Position numbers and translations under genes: made by a program. A stretch of 64,000 bases of DNA from Sphaerisporangium rufum. GTDB lineage: Bacteria; Actinomycetota; Actinomycetes; Streptosporangiales; Streptosporangiaceae. The stretch is from the NCBI RefSeq assembly GCF_016863395.1, contig NZ_BOOU01000044.1:124001-188000 (forward strand), written 5' to 3'. Below, piece by piece: positions 8,499 through 16,878 of the stretch (position 1 is its first letter; each line of letters opens with the position of its first letter). Below the pieces are notes generated by a model that saw only the letters and a program-made list of their open reading frames with translations, was not told where the DNA came from and made no database searches.

Positions 8499-9527
8499 AT
8501 GACCGTTGCGGACGAACGCGGTGACCTGCCAGGACCCGAGGGCGACGCCGACCCTGACCTGCGGCTGCTGCAGGACGCGCTGGCCGAGGTGCGGAAGGTC
8601 ATCGTCGGCCAGGACCATATGACCGAACGGCTGCTGGTGGCGCTGCTCGCCCGCGGCCACTGCCTGCTGGAGGGCGTGCCCGGCGTGGCCAAGACGCTGG
8701 CCGCCGCCACGCTGGCCACCGTCGTGGGCGGCAGCTTCGCCCGTATCCAGTTCACCCCGGACCTGGTGCCCAGCGACATCGTCGGGACCCGCGTCTACCA
8801 TCCCTCCAGCGAGAGTTTCGACGTCGAGCTCGGGCCGGTGTTCGTCAACTTCCTGCTCGCCGACGAGGTGAACCGTGCCCCGGCCAAGGTGCAGTCGGCG
8901 CTGCTGGAGGTGATGGCCGAACGCCAGGTCTCCCTGGCCGGGCGCACCCACCCGCTGCCGCGGCCGTTCGTGGTGCTGGCCACCCAGAACCCCATCGAGT
9001 CCGAGGGGGTGTACCCGCTGCCGGAGGTGCAGCGCGACCGCTTCCTGTTCAAGGTGCGCGTCGGCCATCCCACCGCGGCCGAGGAGCTGGAGATCCTGCA
9101 CCGGATGAGCGTCTCGCCGCCGCTGCCCTCCCCGGTGCTGGACCCGGCCCGGCTGCTGGCCCTGCAGAAGCTCGCCGACCAGGTGTCGGTGCACCAGCTG
9201 GTCGCCGATTACGTGGTGCGGCTGGTGATGGCCACCCGCGCCCCCGCCGAGTACGGCCTGCGCGAGCTGGAGGAGACCATCGAGATCGGGGTCAGCCCGC
9301 GCGCCACCCTCGGCCTGGTGTCGGCCGGGCGGGCGCTGGCGCTGCTGCGCGGCCGCGACTACCTGCTGCCCGACGACGTGCGCGACGTCGCCCCCGACGT
9401 GATGGGCCACCGGCTCATGCTCACCTTCGACGCGCTGGCCGACGGGGTCGACCCCGACGAGGTGGTCCGCCGGGTGCTGGCCACCGTGCCGCCGCCGCTG
9501 GTCGTGTGGAACCAGGCGCAGCGATGA
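8499..9527 (+). CDS. MoxR-family AAA+ ATPase
   Basis: The 342-residue protein has Walker A GVPGVAKT at residues 59-66, Walker B LLADEVNRAP near 119-128, sensor 1 in VVLATQNPIESEGVYPLPEVQRDRF and the AAA lid domain at the C-terminus. MoxR ATPases act as chaperones that mature or remodel complexes containing VWA proteins. It is the first gene of a MoxR-DUF58-VWA operon; its stop overlaps the next start as ATGA. The ATG at 8499 lies 94 bases from the divergent kinase-like membrane gene, so the two probably share a control region. The substrate complex is unknown in actinomycetes. Confidence 0.95.
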   Translation: MTVADERGDLPGPEGDADPDLRLLQDALAEVRKVIVGQDHMTERLLVALLARGHCLLEGVPGVAKTLAAATLATVVGGSFARIQFTPDLVPSDIVGTRVYHPSSESFDVELGPVFVNFLLADEVNRAPAKVQSALLEVMAERQVSLAGRTHPLPRPFVVLATQNPIESEGVYPLPEVQRDRFLFKVRVGHPTAAEELEILHRMSVSPPLPSPVLDPARLLALQKLADQVSVHQLVADYVVRLVMATRAPAEYGLRELEETIEIGVSPRATLGLVSAGRALALLRGRDYLLPDDVRDVAPDVMGHRLMLTFDALADGVDPDEVVRRVLATVPPPLVVWNQAQR

Positions 9528-10513
9528 GCGGCCCCGCCGGGCAGACCGGCCGGCCGCCCGGCGGCGGGCGGGGGCCCGAGCACGCGCTGCGCGGGCTGGA
9601 GCTCACCGTGCTGCGCCGGCTGGACGGGCTGCTGCACGGCGACCACCAGGGCCTGCTGCCCGGCGCCGGCAGCGAGCTCGGCGACAGCCGCGAGTACGTC
9701 CCCGGCGAGGACGACGTGCGCCGCATCGACTGGGCGGTCACCGCGCGCACCACCGTCGCCCACGTGCGGGACCTGGTCGCCGACCACGAGCTGGAGACCT
9801 GGGCGCTGGCCGACCTGTCGCCCAGCATGGACTTCGGCACCGCCGACATGGAAAAGCGCGACCTGGCCATCGCGGCGGTCGGCGCGATCGGGCTGCTGGC
9901 CGGCCGGGTGGGTGACCGGTTCGGCGCCTGCGTCCTGCTCGGTGACCGGATGCACCGCATCCCGGCCCGCACCGGCCGCCCGGCGCTGTACGCGCTGCTG
10001 CACGCCCTGCTGGCGGCGCCGCGCGCCGAGCCGGGCACCGGCGCGGTGCCGCTGGGCGAGGCGCTGGAGATGTTCGCCGGCATCCGGCGCAAGCGGGGGC
10101 TGCGCGTGGTGGTGTCGGACTTCCTGGAGCTCGGCGCCGGCGGCGACCCGGCCGGCGAGCGCGGCTGGGAGCGGCCGATGCGCCGGCTGGCCGCCCGCCA
10201 CCAGGTGCTGGCGGTGGAGGTCGTCGACCCGCGCGAGCTGGAGCTGCCCGACGTGGGGCTGATCGCGCTGCGCGACCCCGAGACCGGGCGCACCCGGGAG
10301 GTGCACCTGTCGGCCCGGGTGCGGCAGGCCTACGCCGAGGCCGCCGCCGCCCAGCGGGCGGCCACGGCGGCGGCGTTGCGGCGCTGCGGGGCCGGCCACC
10401 TGGTGCTGCGCACCGACCGCGACTGGGTCCGCGACATCGCCCAGCACACCCTCCGGCAGCGGCGCACCGCGCACCTGGCCGGGCGGCACCCGACCAGGAG
10501 GACCGGCGCGTGA
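9524..10513 (+). CDS. DUF58-domain protein
   Basis: Starts at ATG 9524, overlapping the moxR stop by four bases. The 329-residue product contains the DUF58 signature around residues 45-110: [16 protein letters not shown], followed by an Asp-Leu-Ser-Pro-Ser segment at the VWA-like metal site ([12 protein letters not shown]). Family members are cytoplasmic partners of MoxR ATPases and VWA membrane proteins in Bat-like operons. No signal peptide or membrane helix is seen. Translational coupling on both sides argues that the three proteins are made in fixed proportion and work together. Its biochemical activity is not established. Confidence 0.92.
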   Translation: MSGPAGQTGRPPGGGRGPEHALRGLELTVLRRLDGLLHGDHQGLLPGAGSELGDSREYVPGEDDVRRIDWAVTARTTVAHVRDLVADHELETWALADLSPSMDFGTADMEKRDLAIAAVGAIGLLAGRVGDRFGACVLLGDRMHRIPARTGRPALYALLHALLAAPRAEPGTGAVPLGEALEMFAGIRRKRGLRVVVSDFLELGAGGDPAGERGWERPMRRLAARHQVLAVEVVDPRELELPDVGLIALRDPETGRTREVHLSARVRQAYAEAAAAQRAATAAALRRCGAGHLVLRTDRDWVRDIAQHTLRQRRTAHLAGRHPTRRTGA

Positions 10514-11457
10514 TCTTTCTGTCTCCCGGCTGGCTGTGGCTGTTCGCCGCGCTGGCCGTCATGGCCGCCGCCTACGTGGCGGCCCAGTTCGCCCGGCGCC
10601 GCTACGCCGTGCGGTTCACCAACCTGGCGCTGCTCAGCCTGGTCGCCCCCGAGCGTCCCGGCTGGCGCCGTCACCTGCCCGCCGCGCTGTTCCTGGTGAT
10701 GATGAGCCTGCTGGTGCTGGCCGCCGCGCGGCCGGCCGACGCCACCCGGGTGCCCAGGGATCGGGCGACGATCATCGTGGCGGTGGACATCTCGCTGTCC
10801 ATGGAGGCCGGCGACGTGACGCCCTCGCGGCTGGTCGCCGCCCAGCAGGCCGCCCAGCAGTTCGTCCGTGACCTGCCCGAGCGGTTCAACGTCGGGCTGG
10901 TGTCCTTCGCGCGCTCGGCGGCGGTGGTCGTCTCGCCGACCACCGACCACCTGGCGGTGATCAGCGCGATCGGGAACCTGTCCACCCGGCCGGGCACCGC
11001 GATCGGCGAGGCGGTGTTCGCCTCGCTGGACTCGGTGCGCTCCTTCGACCAGCGCGCGGTGACCGACCCGCCGCCGGCGGCGATCGTGCTGCTGTCCGAC
11101 GGCGACAACACCTCCGGCCGGTCGGTGCCCGAGGCGGTCCAATCCGCCTCCGGCGGGCGGGTGCCGGTGTCCACGATCGCCTACGGCACGCCGAACGGGA
11201 CGGTGGCGATCGACGGCCGCGACGTGCAGGTGCCGGTGAACAAGGCCACCTTGCAGTCGCTGGCCGACGGCACCGGCGGCCGCGCCTACAGCGCCGAGTC
11301 CGGTTCGGAGCTGCGCGAGGTGTACGCGCAGATCGGCAGCTCGCTGGGGTACCGCGTGGTGCATCAGGAGATCAGCCAGTGGTTCACCGTGGCCGGGCTG
11401 CTCGCCGGGCTGGCCGTGGCCGCCGCGGCGCTGCTGCTCGGCGCGCGGCTGCCCTGA
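10510..11457 (+). CDS. VWA-domain membrane protein (BatA-like)
   Basis: Starts at GTG 10510, overlapping the previous stop. The 315-residue protein has two N-terminal membrane segments (residues about 5-25 and 50-70), a von Willebrand A domain with an intact MIDAS motif DISLS followed by the TTDHL and [10 protein letters not shown] loops, and a final membrane helix at the C-terminus. This is the topology of BatA-type proteins, with the metal-binding domain held at the membrane. It closes the MoxR-DUF58-VWA operon. Bat operons are linked to stress or cell-envelope functions in other bacteria, but the role in actinomycetes is open. Confidence 0.93.
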   Translation: MIFLSPGWLWLFAALAVMAAAYVAAQFARRRYAVRFTNLALLSLVAPERPGWRRHLPAALFLVMMSLLVLAAARPADATRVPRDRATIIVAVDISLSMEAGDVTPSRLVAAQQAAQQFVRDLPERFNVGLVSFARSAAVVVSPTTDHLAVISAIGNLSTRPGTAIGEAVFASLDSVRSFDQRAVTDPPPAAIVLLSDGDNTSGRSVPEAVQSASGGRVPVSTIAYGTPNGTVAIDGRDVQVPVNKATLQSLADGTGGRAYSAESGSELREVYAQIGSSLGYRVVHQEISQWFTVAGLLAGLAVAAAALLLGARLP

Positions 11458-11520
11458 CCGTACCGGCCGGCGGCCCGGTGCGGGCGGGGCACCGTCCGGC
11501 TGTTGGTAACGTCGTTGCCC

Positions 11521-12168
11521 GTGACATCCGCGGGGGGACACTACTTCCAGGAACGGCCCGGCGCCGCCGCCCGGCCCGGCACTGTCGAGATGGTGCTGCC
11601 GGACGTGCACTTCCGGCTGGCCACCGACAGCGGCGTGTTCTCCGGCGACCGCCTCGACCCGGGCACCCGGGTGCTGCTGGAGACGGTGCCGCCCCCGCCC
11701 GCCGGCGGGGACCTGCTCGACCTCGGCTGCGGGTACGGCCCGGTCGCGCTGACCATGGCCGCCCGGGCGCCGGAGGCGACGGTGTGGGCGGTGGACGTCA
11801 ACCGCCGGGCCGTCGAGCTGTGCGGGCGAAACGCCACGGCCGCAGGCCTTTACAAAGTAAGATCGGTGCATGCCGACGAGGTGCCGCCGCAGGTGCGGTT
11901 CGCCGCCATCTGGTCCAACCCGGCGATCCGCATCGGCAAGCCCGCCCTGCACGCCATGCTGACCCGCTGGCTGGACCGGCTCGTCCCCGGCGGCACCGCC
12001 CACCTGGTGGTGCAGAAACACCTGGGCGCCGACTCGCTGCAGCGCTGGCTGACCGGCCAGGGCTTCGCCACCACCCGGGTGGCCTCCCGCTCGGCCTACC
12101 GCGTGCTCGCCGTCTCCGCCCGCCCGGCCCCCGGCCCCGACCGTCCCACCGAGGAGCACCCACCATGA
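11521..12168 (+). CDS. RsmC-like class I SAM methyltransferase
   Basis: I take GTG 11521 (VTSAGGHYFQERPG) as the start; a TTG 18 bases earlier is also open. The 215-residue protein keeps the RsmC C-terminal fold: FRLATDSGVFSGDRLDPGTRVLL, SAM motif I LLDLGCGYGPVALTMAA, and VQKHLGADS near the end. The motif expected to read NPPI/F, which contacts the target base, is SNPAIRIGK here, so the second proline is replaced by alanine. RsmC methylates G1207 of 16S rRNA, and actinobacterial single-domain relatives are presumed rRNA methyltransferases. The gene overlaps the next start by four bases and is coupled to a TrmH-type methyltransferase. Confidence 0.85.
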   Translation: MTSAGGHYFQERPGAAARPGTVEMVLPDVHFRLATDSGVFSGDRLDPGTRVLLETVPPPPAGGDLLDLGCGYGPVALTMAARAPEATVWAVDVNRRAVELCGRNATAAGLYKVRSVHADEVPPQVRFAAIWSNPAIRIGKPALHAMLTRWLDRLVPGGTAHLVVQKHLGADSLQRWLTGQGFATTRVASRSAYRVLAVSARPAPGPDRPTEEHPP

Positions 12169-12761
12169 CCACCGGCGCCCGCAGGCAGCTGCGCCCGACC
12201 GACGTCAAGCGGCTGAACCGCGCCTGGCGCCGCGGCACCGCACACCGGCTGGCGGTGATCCTGGAGTCGGTCACCGGCCCCTACAACGTCGGCTCGATCT
12301 TCCGCACCGCCGCCGCGTTCGGCGCCGAGCGGCTGTGGCTGGCCGGCAACGCCACCCCGCCCACCAACCCCAAGGTGCAGAAGACCGCCCTTGGCACCGA
12401 CCGGCTGGTGCCCTGGGAGGAGGCCGGGTCCGGCGCCGACGCGGTGCGCGCCGCCCGGCAGGACGGCTACACCGTGGTGGCCGTCGAGCTGACCGGCGAC
12501 GCCGTGCCGCTGCACCGGGCGCGGCTGGACCGCGACGTGTGCCTGGTGCTCGGCAGCGAGGACCACGGCTGCTCCCCCGCCGTGCTGCAGGCCGCCGACG
12601 AGGTGCTGTACATCCCGCAGGTCGGCCGGGTCGGCTCGTTCAACGTCGGGGTGGCCGGCGCGATCGTGCTGGCCGAGGCCCGCCGCCAGGAGTGGGCCGC
12701 CGCCGGGCCTGAGGACGCCGGCGACGCCCTCCCCGGGGAACGGCCCGGCCACAGCGGGTGA
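12165..12761 (+). CDS. SpoU/TrmH-family RNA 2'-O-methyltransferase
   Basis: Starts at ATG 12165 within the previous stop. The 198-residue protein shows the three SPOUT motifs: motif 1 LESVTGPYNVGSIFRTAAAFG with the catalytic Arg, motif 2 VCLVLGSEDHGCS and motif 3 YIPQVGRVGSFNVGVAGAIVLAEA forming the trefoil knot. It lacks the extra N-terminal substrate-binding domain of the longer rRNA enzymes, so it is closest to TrmH, which methylates G18 in tRNA. The target here is inferred. The short N-terminal extension (RRQLRPTDVKRLNRAWRRG) is basic and could bind RNA. It forms a two-gene RNA-modification operon with the RsmC-like gene. Confidence 0.9.
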   Translation: MTTGARRQLRPTDVKRLNRAWRRGTAHRLAVILESVTGPYNVGSIFRTAAAFGAERLWLAGNATPPTNPKVQKTALGTDRLVPWEEAGSGADAVRAARQDGYTVVAVELTGDAVPLHRARLDRDVCLVLGSEDHGCSPAVLQAADEVLYIPQVGRVGSFNVGVAGAIVLAEARRQEWAAAGPEDAGDALPGERPGHSG

Positions 12762-12910
12762 CGGCCGCCGGCCGGCCGTGATCGGCGCCGGCCGGCGCGG
12801 CGTCCGGCCGGTCCCGCGCTATCCTGGCGGGCGAACGGATGCCGGGCCGTGACCGGAATGTTCACCGGCCGGGCTGCCCCGCCGCCCTCCCACGGGGGAT
12901 ACTCCTGCAC

Positions 12911-13717
12911 GTGCCGCGCCGCTACCCCTTCCTGGACCACCCCGGCCCGCTCGCCTTCGCCCACCGCGGCGGGGCGGCCGAGGGCCGGGAGAACACCATG
13001 GCCGCGTTCGAGCGGGCCGTCGACCTCGGCTACACCTACCTGGAGACCGACGCCCACGCCACCGCCGACGGGGTGCTGCTGGCCTTCCACGACCACACCC
13101 TGGACCGGGTGACCGACCGGCACGGGCGGGTCGCCGCGCTGCCCTACCGGGAGGTGCGCCGGGCCCGCATCGGCGGGGTGGAGCAGATCCCGCTGCTGGA
13201 GGACGTCCTCGGCAGCTGGCCGGACGTGCGGGTCAACATCGACGTCAAGGAGTCGCCGGCCATCGTCCCGCTGGCCGAGGCGGTGCGGCGCACCGCCGCC
13301 CACGACCGCGTCTGCCTGACCTCCTTCTCCGACGTGCGGCTGGCGCGGGCGCGGATGGCGATGGGCCGCCCGGTGTGCTCGGCGCTCGGCCCGCGCGGCG
13401 TGGCGCGGCTGCGCGCCGCCGCGGCGCTGGGGTCGGGGTACGGCCGGCTGCTCGGCGGCCTGGCCCGCCAGGGCGTGCCGTGCGCCCAGGTCCCGGTCGG
13501 GTTCCGCGGCATGCGGGTCACCACCCGGGCGCTGGTGCGCACCGCGCACGCCCTGGGCATGCAGGTGCACGTGTGGACGGTGGACGATCCGCGGCAGATG
13601 GAGCACCTGCTCGACCTGGGCGTGGACGGCATCATGACCGACAACATCTCCGGGCTGCGCGACGTGCTCGCCGCGCGCGGCCAGTGGCATCCCCGCCGGC
13701 CCGCCGCCCACGCCTGA
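12911..13717 (+). CDS. Glycerophosphodiester phosphodiesterase
   Basis: The GTG at 12911 gives VPRRYPFLDHPGPLAFAHRGG and is preferred to an ATG 72 bases upstream that adds residues not expected in the family. The 268-residue TIM-barrel enzyme has AHRGGAAEGRENTMAAF with the catalytic His and Glu, YLETDAHATADGVLLAFHD with the metal-binding Glu and Asp and the second catalytic His, and VWTVDDPRQM and GIMTDNI at the C-terminus. These match the GDPD family, which cleaves glycerophosphodiesters to glycerol-3-phosphate and an alcohol. No signal peptide is evident, so it is probably cytoplasmic. It reads in the same direction as the MFS gene 61 bases downstream. Confidence 0.93.
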   Translation: MPRRYPFLDHPGPLAFAHRGGAAEGRENTMAAFERAVDLGYTYLETDAHATADGVLLAFHDHTLDRVTDRHGRVAALPYREVRRARIGGVEQIPLLEDVLGSWPDVRVNIDVKESPAIVPLAEAVRRTAAHDRVCLTSFSDVRLARARMAMGRPVCSALGPRGVARLRAAAALGSGYGRLLGGLARQGVPCAQVPVGFRGMRVTTRALVRTAHALGMQVHVWTVDDPRQMEHLLDLGVDGIMTDNISGLRDVLAARGQWHPRRPAAHA

Positions 13718-13778
13718 GCCTCCCCCCGTCCCCCGCGGCGCCGGCCGCCGCGCCCCCACCTCACCCGGAGCCCCTCTC

Positions 13779-15125
13779 GTGAACACCCCTGTCACCGTCG
13801 ACGACCCGCCGAAGGCGCGCCGGCGCGAGCAACGCGGATGGTACTGGTACGACGTCGCCAACTCCGGCTTCCAGACCACCGTCATCACCGTCTTCCTCGG
13901 CCCCTACCTGACCACGCTGGCCGAGCGGGCCGCCGACCCCGGCGGCCGCGTCCCCTTCCTCGGCCTGGACCTGCGCGCCGAGGCCTACTTCTCGGCCGTG
14001 GTGTCGATCTCGGTGGTCCTGCAGATCATCGTCATGCCGATCACCGGGGCGCTGGCCGACCACACCGGCCGCAAGAAGGAGCTGCTCGGCGTCGCCGCCT
14101 ACCTCGGGGCGGCGGCCACCTTGGGCTTCTACCTGGTGGACGGCGCCGCCTACGCGCTCGGCGGCGCGCTGTTCATCGTCGCCAACGTGGCCTTCGGCGC
14201 CGCCATGGTCGTCTACAACTCGTTCCTGCCGCAGATCGCCACCGCCGACGAGCGCGACCGGGTGTCCTCGCGCGGGTGGGGTTTCGGCTACCTGGGCGGC
14301 TTCACGCTGCTGGCCGCCAACCTCGCGCTCTACCTGGGCAGCGGCGTGGAGTCGGGCCTGGCGGTGCGTATCAGCCTGGCCTCGGCCGGAGTGTGGTGGG
14401 CGGTGTTCACCGTCATCCCGCTGCTGCGGCTGCGCAACCGGCCGGTGCACACCGACGGCGAGACCACCGCGGGCCAGGCGGTGACCGGCAGCTTCCGCCA
14501 GCTGGGCCGCACCATCGCCGGCCTGCGCCGCTACCCGCGCAGCATGATGTTCCTGCTGGCCTACCTGATCTACAACGACGGCGTGCAGACCGTCATCTCC
14601 TTCTCGGCCACCTACGCCGACAAGGAGCTCGGGCTGTCCAAGCAGACGCAGATCACCGCGATCCTGCTGGTGCAGGCGGTCGCGTTCGGCGGCGCGCTGC
14701 TGCTCGGCGCGCTGGCCGCCCGGTTCGGCACCAAGCGCACGGTGCTGGTCAGCCTGGTCGCCTGGACGGCCGTGGTCGCCGTCGCCTACTTCCTGGAGCG
14801 GGGCGCCGCCGCGCAGTTCTACGCGATCGCCGTGGTGATCGCGGTGGTGATGGGCGGCACCCAGGCCCTGTCGCGGTCGCTGTACTCGCTGGTGATCCCG
14901 CCGGGCCGCGAGGCGGAGTACTTCAGCCTGTTCGAGGTCAGCGACAAGGGCTCGGCGCTGCTGGGGTCGTTCACCCTGACGCTGGCGCTGCAGCTCACCG
15001 GCAGCTACCGGGTGGCCATCCTGTCACTGGTGATCTTCTTTGTCGCGGGGTTCGCCCTGCTCGCGGCGACGAACCTGCCGCGGGCGGTGCGCGAGGCGGG
15101 CAACCAGGTGCCGGCCCGTATCTGA
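13779..15125 (+). CDS. MFS transporter, UMF1 (Atg22-like) family
   Basis: The GTG at 13779 follows CCGGAG. The 448-residue protein has about 12 membrane helices and the UMF1/Atg22 opening RGWYWYDVANSGFQTTVITVFLGPYLT, then GALADHTGRKKELLG, the MFS cytoplasmic loop. The Trp-Tyr-Asp-Ala/Val-Asn-Ser element near residue 25 is typical of this family, which is linked to amino-acid or metabolite efflux in yeast vacuoles and is uncharacterised in actinomycetes. It may share a transcript with the upstream GDPD gene. A strong RbpA-gene promoter begins about 120 bases after its stop, so the operon likely ends here. Confidence 0.9.
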   Translation: MNTPVTVDDPPKARRREQRGWYWYDVANSGFQTTVITVFLGPYLTTLAERAADPGGRVPFLGLDLRAEAYFSAVVSISVVLQIIVMPITGALADHTGRKKELLGVAAYLGAAATLGFYLVDGAAYALGGALFIVANVAFGAAMVVYNSFLPQIATADERDRVSSRGWGFGYLGGFTLLAANLALYLGSGVESGLAVRISLASAGVWWAVFTVIPLLRLRNRPVHTDGETTAGQAVTGSFRQLGRTIAGLRRYPRSMMFLLAYLIYNDGVQTVISFSATYADKELGLSKQTQITAILLVQAVAFGGALLLGALAARFGTKRTVLVSLVAWTAVVAVAYFLERGAAAQFYAIAVVIAVVMGGTQALSRSLYSLVIPPGREAEYFSLFEVSDKGSALLGSFTLTLALQLTGSYRVAILSLVIFFVAGFALLAATNLPRAVREAGNQVPARI

Positions 15126-15243
15126 CCCGCCGGCGTGCCGCGTGCCCCCCCGGCTATCGCGGGCGCGGCGGGACCCATTCGGAGATCATTTTTGCGACAC
15201 ATGGGGCCGGAGGCGAAAAGCGCGATTGGATCACCCCAAGGGT

Positions 15244-15270
15244 GGGAATCCATCCACGGTATCAGGCGTT
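15244..15270 (+). promoter_or_regulatory. SigR-type (thiol-stress ECF) promoter of rbpA
   Basis: GGGAAT at 15244-15249 and GTT at 15268-15270 are separated by 18 bases. This fits the actinobacterial SigR consensus GGGAAT-N18-GTT. It lies 53 bases upstream of the rbpA start codon. In Streptomyces coelicolor rbpA is a known SigR target, so the match is expected biologically as well as by sequence. The assignment has not been tested in this strain. Confidence 0.75.
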
Positions 15271-15323
15271 GTAAGCCGTGGAGACCACCCCACACCGACG
15301 GGGCCCTCAGGAGGCATTGAAAC

Positions 15324-15668
15324 ATGGGCGAGCGTGCACTTCGCGGAACCCGGCTCGGAGCCACCAGCTACGAGAACGACCGCAACACCGACCTGGCCCC
15401 ACGCCAGGAGGTGCCTTACACCTGCCCGAAGGGCCACCGCTTCGACGTGCCCCTCTCAGCCGAGGCGGAGATTCCGGCGACCTGGGAGTGCCGCAGCTGC
15501 GGTGCCACGGCCCTGCGGGTCGACGCCGAGCAGCCCCAGCAGAAGAAGGCCAAACCACCGCGTACCCACTGGGACATGCTGCTCGAGCGCCGCACCATCG
15601 AGGACCTCGAGGAGGTCCTGAACGAGCGGCTGGCGATCTTGCGCGCACAGCGCCGCAAGAGCGCCTGA
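15324..15668 (+). CDS. rbpA: RNA polymerase-binding protein RbpA
   Basis: The 114-residue product is near-consensus RbpA from end to end: MGERALRGTRLGATSYENDRN, the RbpA core with two cysteine pairs (CPKG... and CRSCG) at residues about 34-60, a basic linker (QQKKAKPPRTHWDMLLERR) and the C-terminal sigma-interacting helix (IEDLEEVLNERLAILRAQR). RbpA binds the principal sigma factor and RNA polymerase, stabilises open complexes and modulates rifampicin sensitivity. The ATG at 15324 follows CAGGAGG. A SigR-like promoter lies upstream and a strong intrinsic terminator just after the stop, so it is monocistronic. A HelD-type helicase, another RNA polymerase factor, lies 9 kb away. Confidence 0.97.
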   Translation: MGERALRGTRLGATSYENDRNTDLAPRQEVPYTCPKGHRFDVPLSAEAEIPATWECRSCGATALRVDAEQPQQKKAKPPRTHWDMLLERRTIEDLEEVLNERLAILRAQRRKSA

Positions 15669-15684
15669 CGCAACCGGACCGGCC

Positions 15685-15725
15685 GGCGCCTTCGCCCACC
15701 CGCCAGGGTGGCGCGAAGGCGCCTT
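15685..15725 (+). terminator. Intrinsic terminator after rbpA
   Basis: GGCGCCTTCGC (15685-15695) pairs perfectly with GCGAAGGCGCC (15713-15723), with an inner CCACC/GGTGG extension and a short loop, and is followed by TTTT at 15724-15727. It sits 17 bases after the rbpA stop and points in the direction of rbpA transcription. Confidence 0.85.
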
Positions 15726-15864
15726 TTCCATGCCCGTTCCCCTTGGCCTGCCTCGCGGGCGGCCATCGGGCCGCGCGTGCCGGGCTCCGGGCCGGCCGGC
15801 ACGGTACCCTCCCCCTGCCCCTTGGCGGTTGGACCGGCCGCCGGCATGACACTGGAGACCACCG

Positions 15865-16269
15865 ATGACCGAATACCCCCTGCGCCCGGTCGGGCGGGTG
15901 GAATCGCCGCTCACCGACCTGTCCGCGGCGCCCCGGCAGCCCGACGAGGGCGCCCCCGAGGCCTGGCTGGTCTTCGACGAGCGCTGCCTGCCCGCGCTGG
16001 ACGGGGTGCGCCCGGGCACCGACATGCTGCTGCTCACCTGGCTGGATCGCGCCGACCGCGACACCCTGGCCGTCCACCCGCGCGGCGACGCGGCACGCCC
16101 GCTCACCGGCGTGTTCACCACCCGCGCCCCGGACCGGCCCAACCCGGTCGGCCTGCACACCGTGCATGTGCTGGAGGTGGCCGGCGCCCGGGTGCGGGTG
16201 CGCAACCTCGAGGCCCTCGACGCCACCCCGATCATCGACATGAAACCGCTGCTCACCCCGGACCGCTGA
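15865..16269 (+). CDS. trmO: TrmO/TsaA-like tRNA-m6t6A methyltransferase family protein
   Basis: The 134-residue protein has the compact TsaA/TrmO (UPF0066) beta-barrel: YPLRPVGRVESPLTDL at the N-terminus, AWLVFDERCLPALDGVRPGTDMLLLTWLDRADRD, and FTTRAPDRPNPVGLHTVHVLEV, the SAM-binding signature RxPxRPNPxG. E. coli TrmO N6-methylates t6A37 in tRNA-Thr with an extra C-terminal domain; this short form lacks that domain, as do many actinobacterial homologues. It has its own region behind the rbpA terminator. The ATG at 15865 is used. The substrate is inferred from the family. Confidence 0.85.
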   Translation: MTEYPLRPVGRVESPLTDLSAAPRQPDEGAPEAWLVFDERCLPALDGVRPGTDMLLLTWLDRADRDTLAVHPRGDAARPLTGVFTTRAPDRPNPVGLHTVHVLEVAGARVRVRNLEALDATPIIDMKPLLTPDR

Positions 16270-16432
16270 CCGGCCGGCCGCCCGGGATGGGCGCCGCCGC
16301 GGGAACGGCGAGCAGGGGACGCCGCGGCGGCCCCAGGCGTCAATCTCCCATCGCCCGCGACGCCGGTCATCGGCGCTGGAAGCCGACCTCTTGCGCATGG
16401 GCGTCAACCCGCCGCCCGCGAGGCGGGAAGCC

Positions 16433-16840
16433 TCAGCCGATCGCCCACTGCTGGGTCGCCAGCGGCGGTGTCTTGCAGTCGAACTGCTGCAGCTGCTCGT
16501 CGACCCCATAGTGGGCGAACGCCCAGGTACGGGTCATCGCCGCCGGCGGCGGCCCGCCGAAGTAGTCGTCGAGCTGTGCCTGCGTCCAGGGAGTCCCGGT
16601 GGCGCAGCCGGTCATGCCGAACGCGTTGAAGCCCGCGAAACGGTAGGCACGGCCGTCGAGCATGAGGTTCCGGCCCGACCGGTACACGAACCCGGCGGGC
16701 GTGACCGTCCGCACGCCAGTCGAACCGGCCGCTACCGGCACGGCGCCCGAGACCGTGCCGGACACCGCGACAGCCGGCGGTCCGGTCACCATGTGCGCGG
16801 CCAGCAGCAGGGTCGAAGCCCGATGGAACGATGTGCGCAA
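16433..16840 (-). pseudogene. Truncated secreted glycoside hydrolase (GH5/cellulase-like), N-terminal remnant
   Basis: A TTG at 16840 is preceded by AGGAG at good spacing and opens a signal peptide (LRTSFHRASTLLLAAHMV...). The next 60 residues, FVYRSGRNLMLDGRAYRFAG then FNAFGMTGCATGTPWTQAQLDDYF and MTRTWAF, match the N-terminal strand of secreted GH5-like beta-mannanase/cellulase-type enzymes that usually have 350 or more residues. The similarity ends near residue 115, and the frame closes after a short unrelated tail (QQFDCKTPPLATQQWAIG). All catalytic residues are missing. This is a 3'-deleted remnant, possibly still translated and exported. It lies 38 bases downstream of a small membrane-protein gene on the same strand. 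Confidence 0.65.
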
Positions 16841-16878
16841 GATCTCTCCTGAGGTGCGGGGGACGCCGGCGGGGCGCT

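Noticed and set aside
6390-9410. 1006-codon minus-strand open frame
   Set aside because: Only the last 353 codons are a real gene (WYL regulator); the rest is antisense to the MoxR gene and to the kinase-like gene in another frame, as expected in very high-GC DNA.
8499-11457. MoxR-VWA cluster as a phage-defence ternary system
   Set aside because: The DUF58 and BatA-like VWA partners indicate a Bat-type housekeeping operon; the vWA-MoxR-phosphatase defence arrangement is not present.
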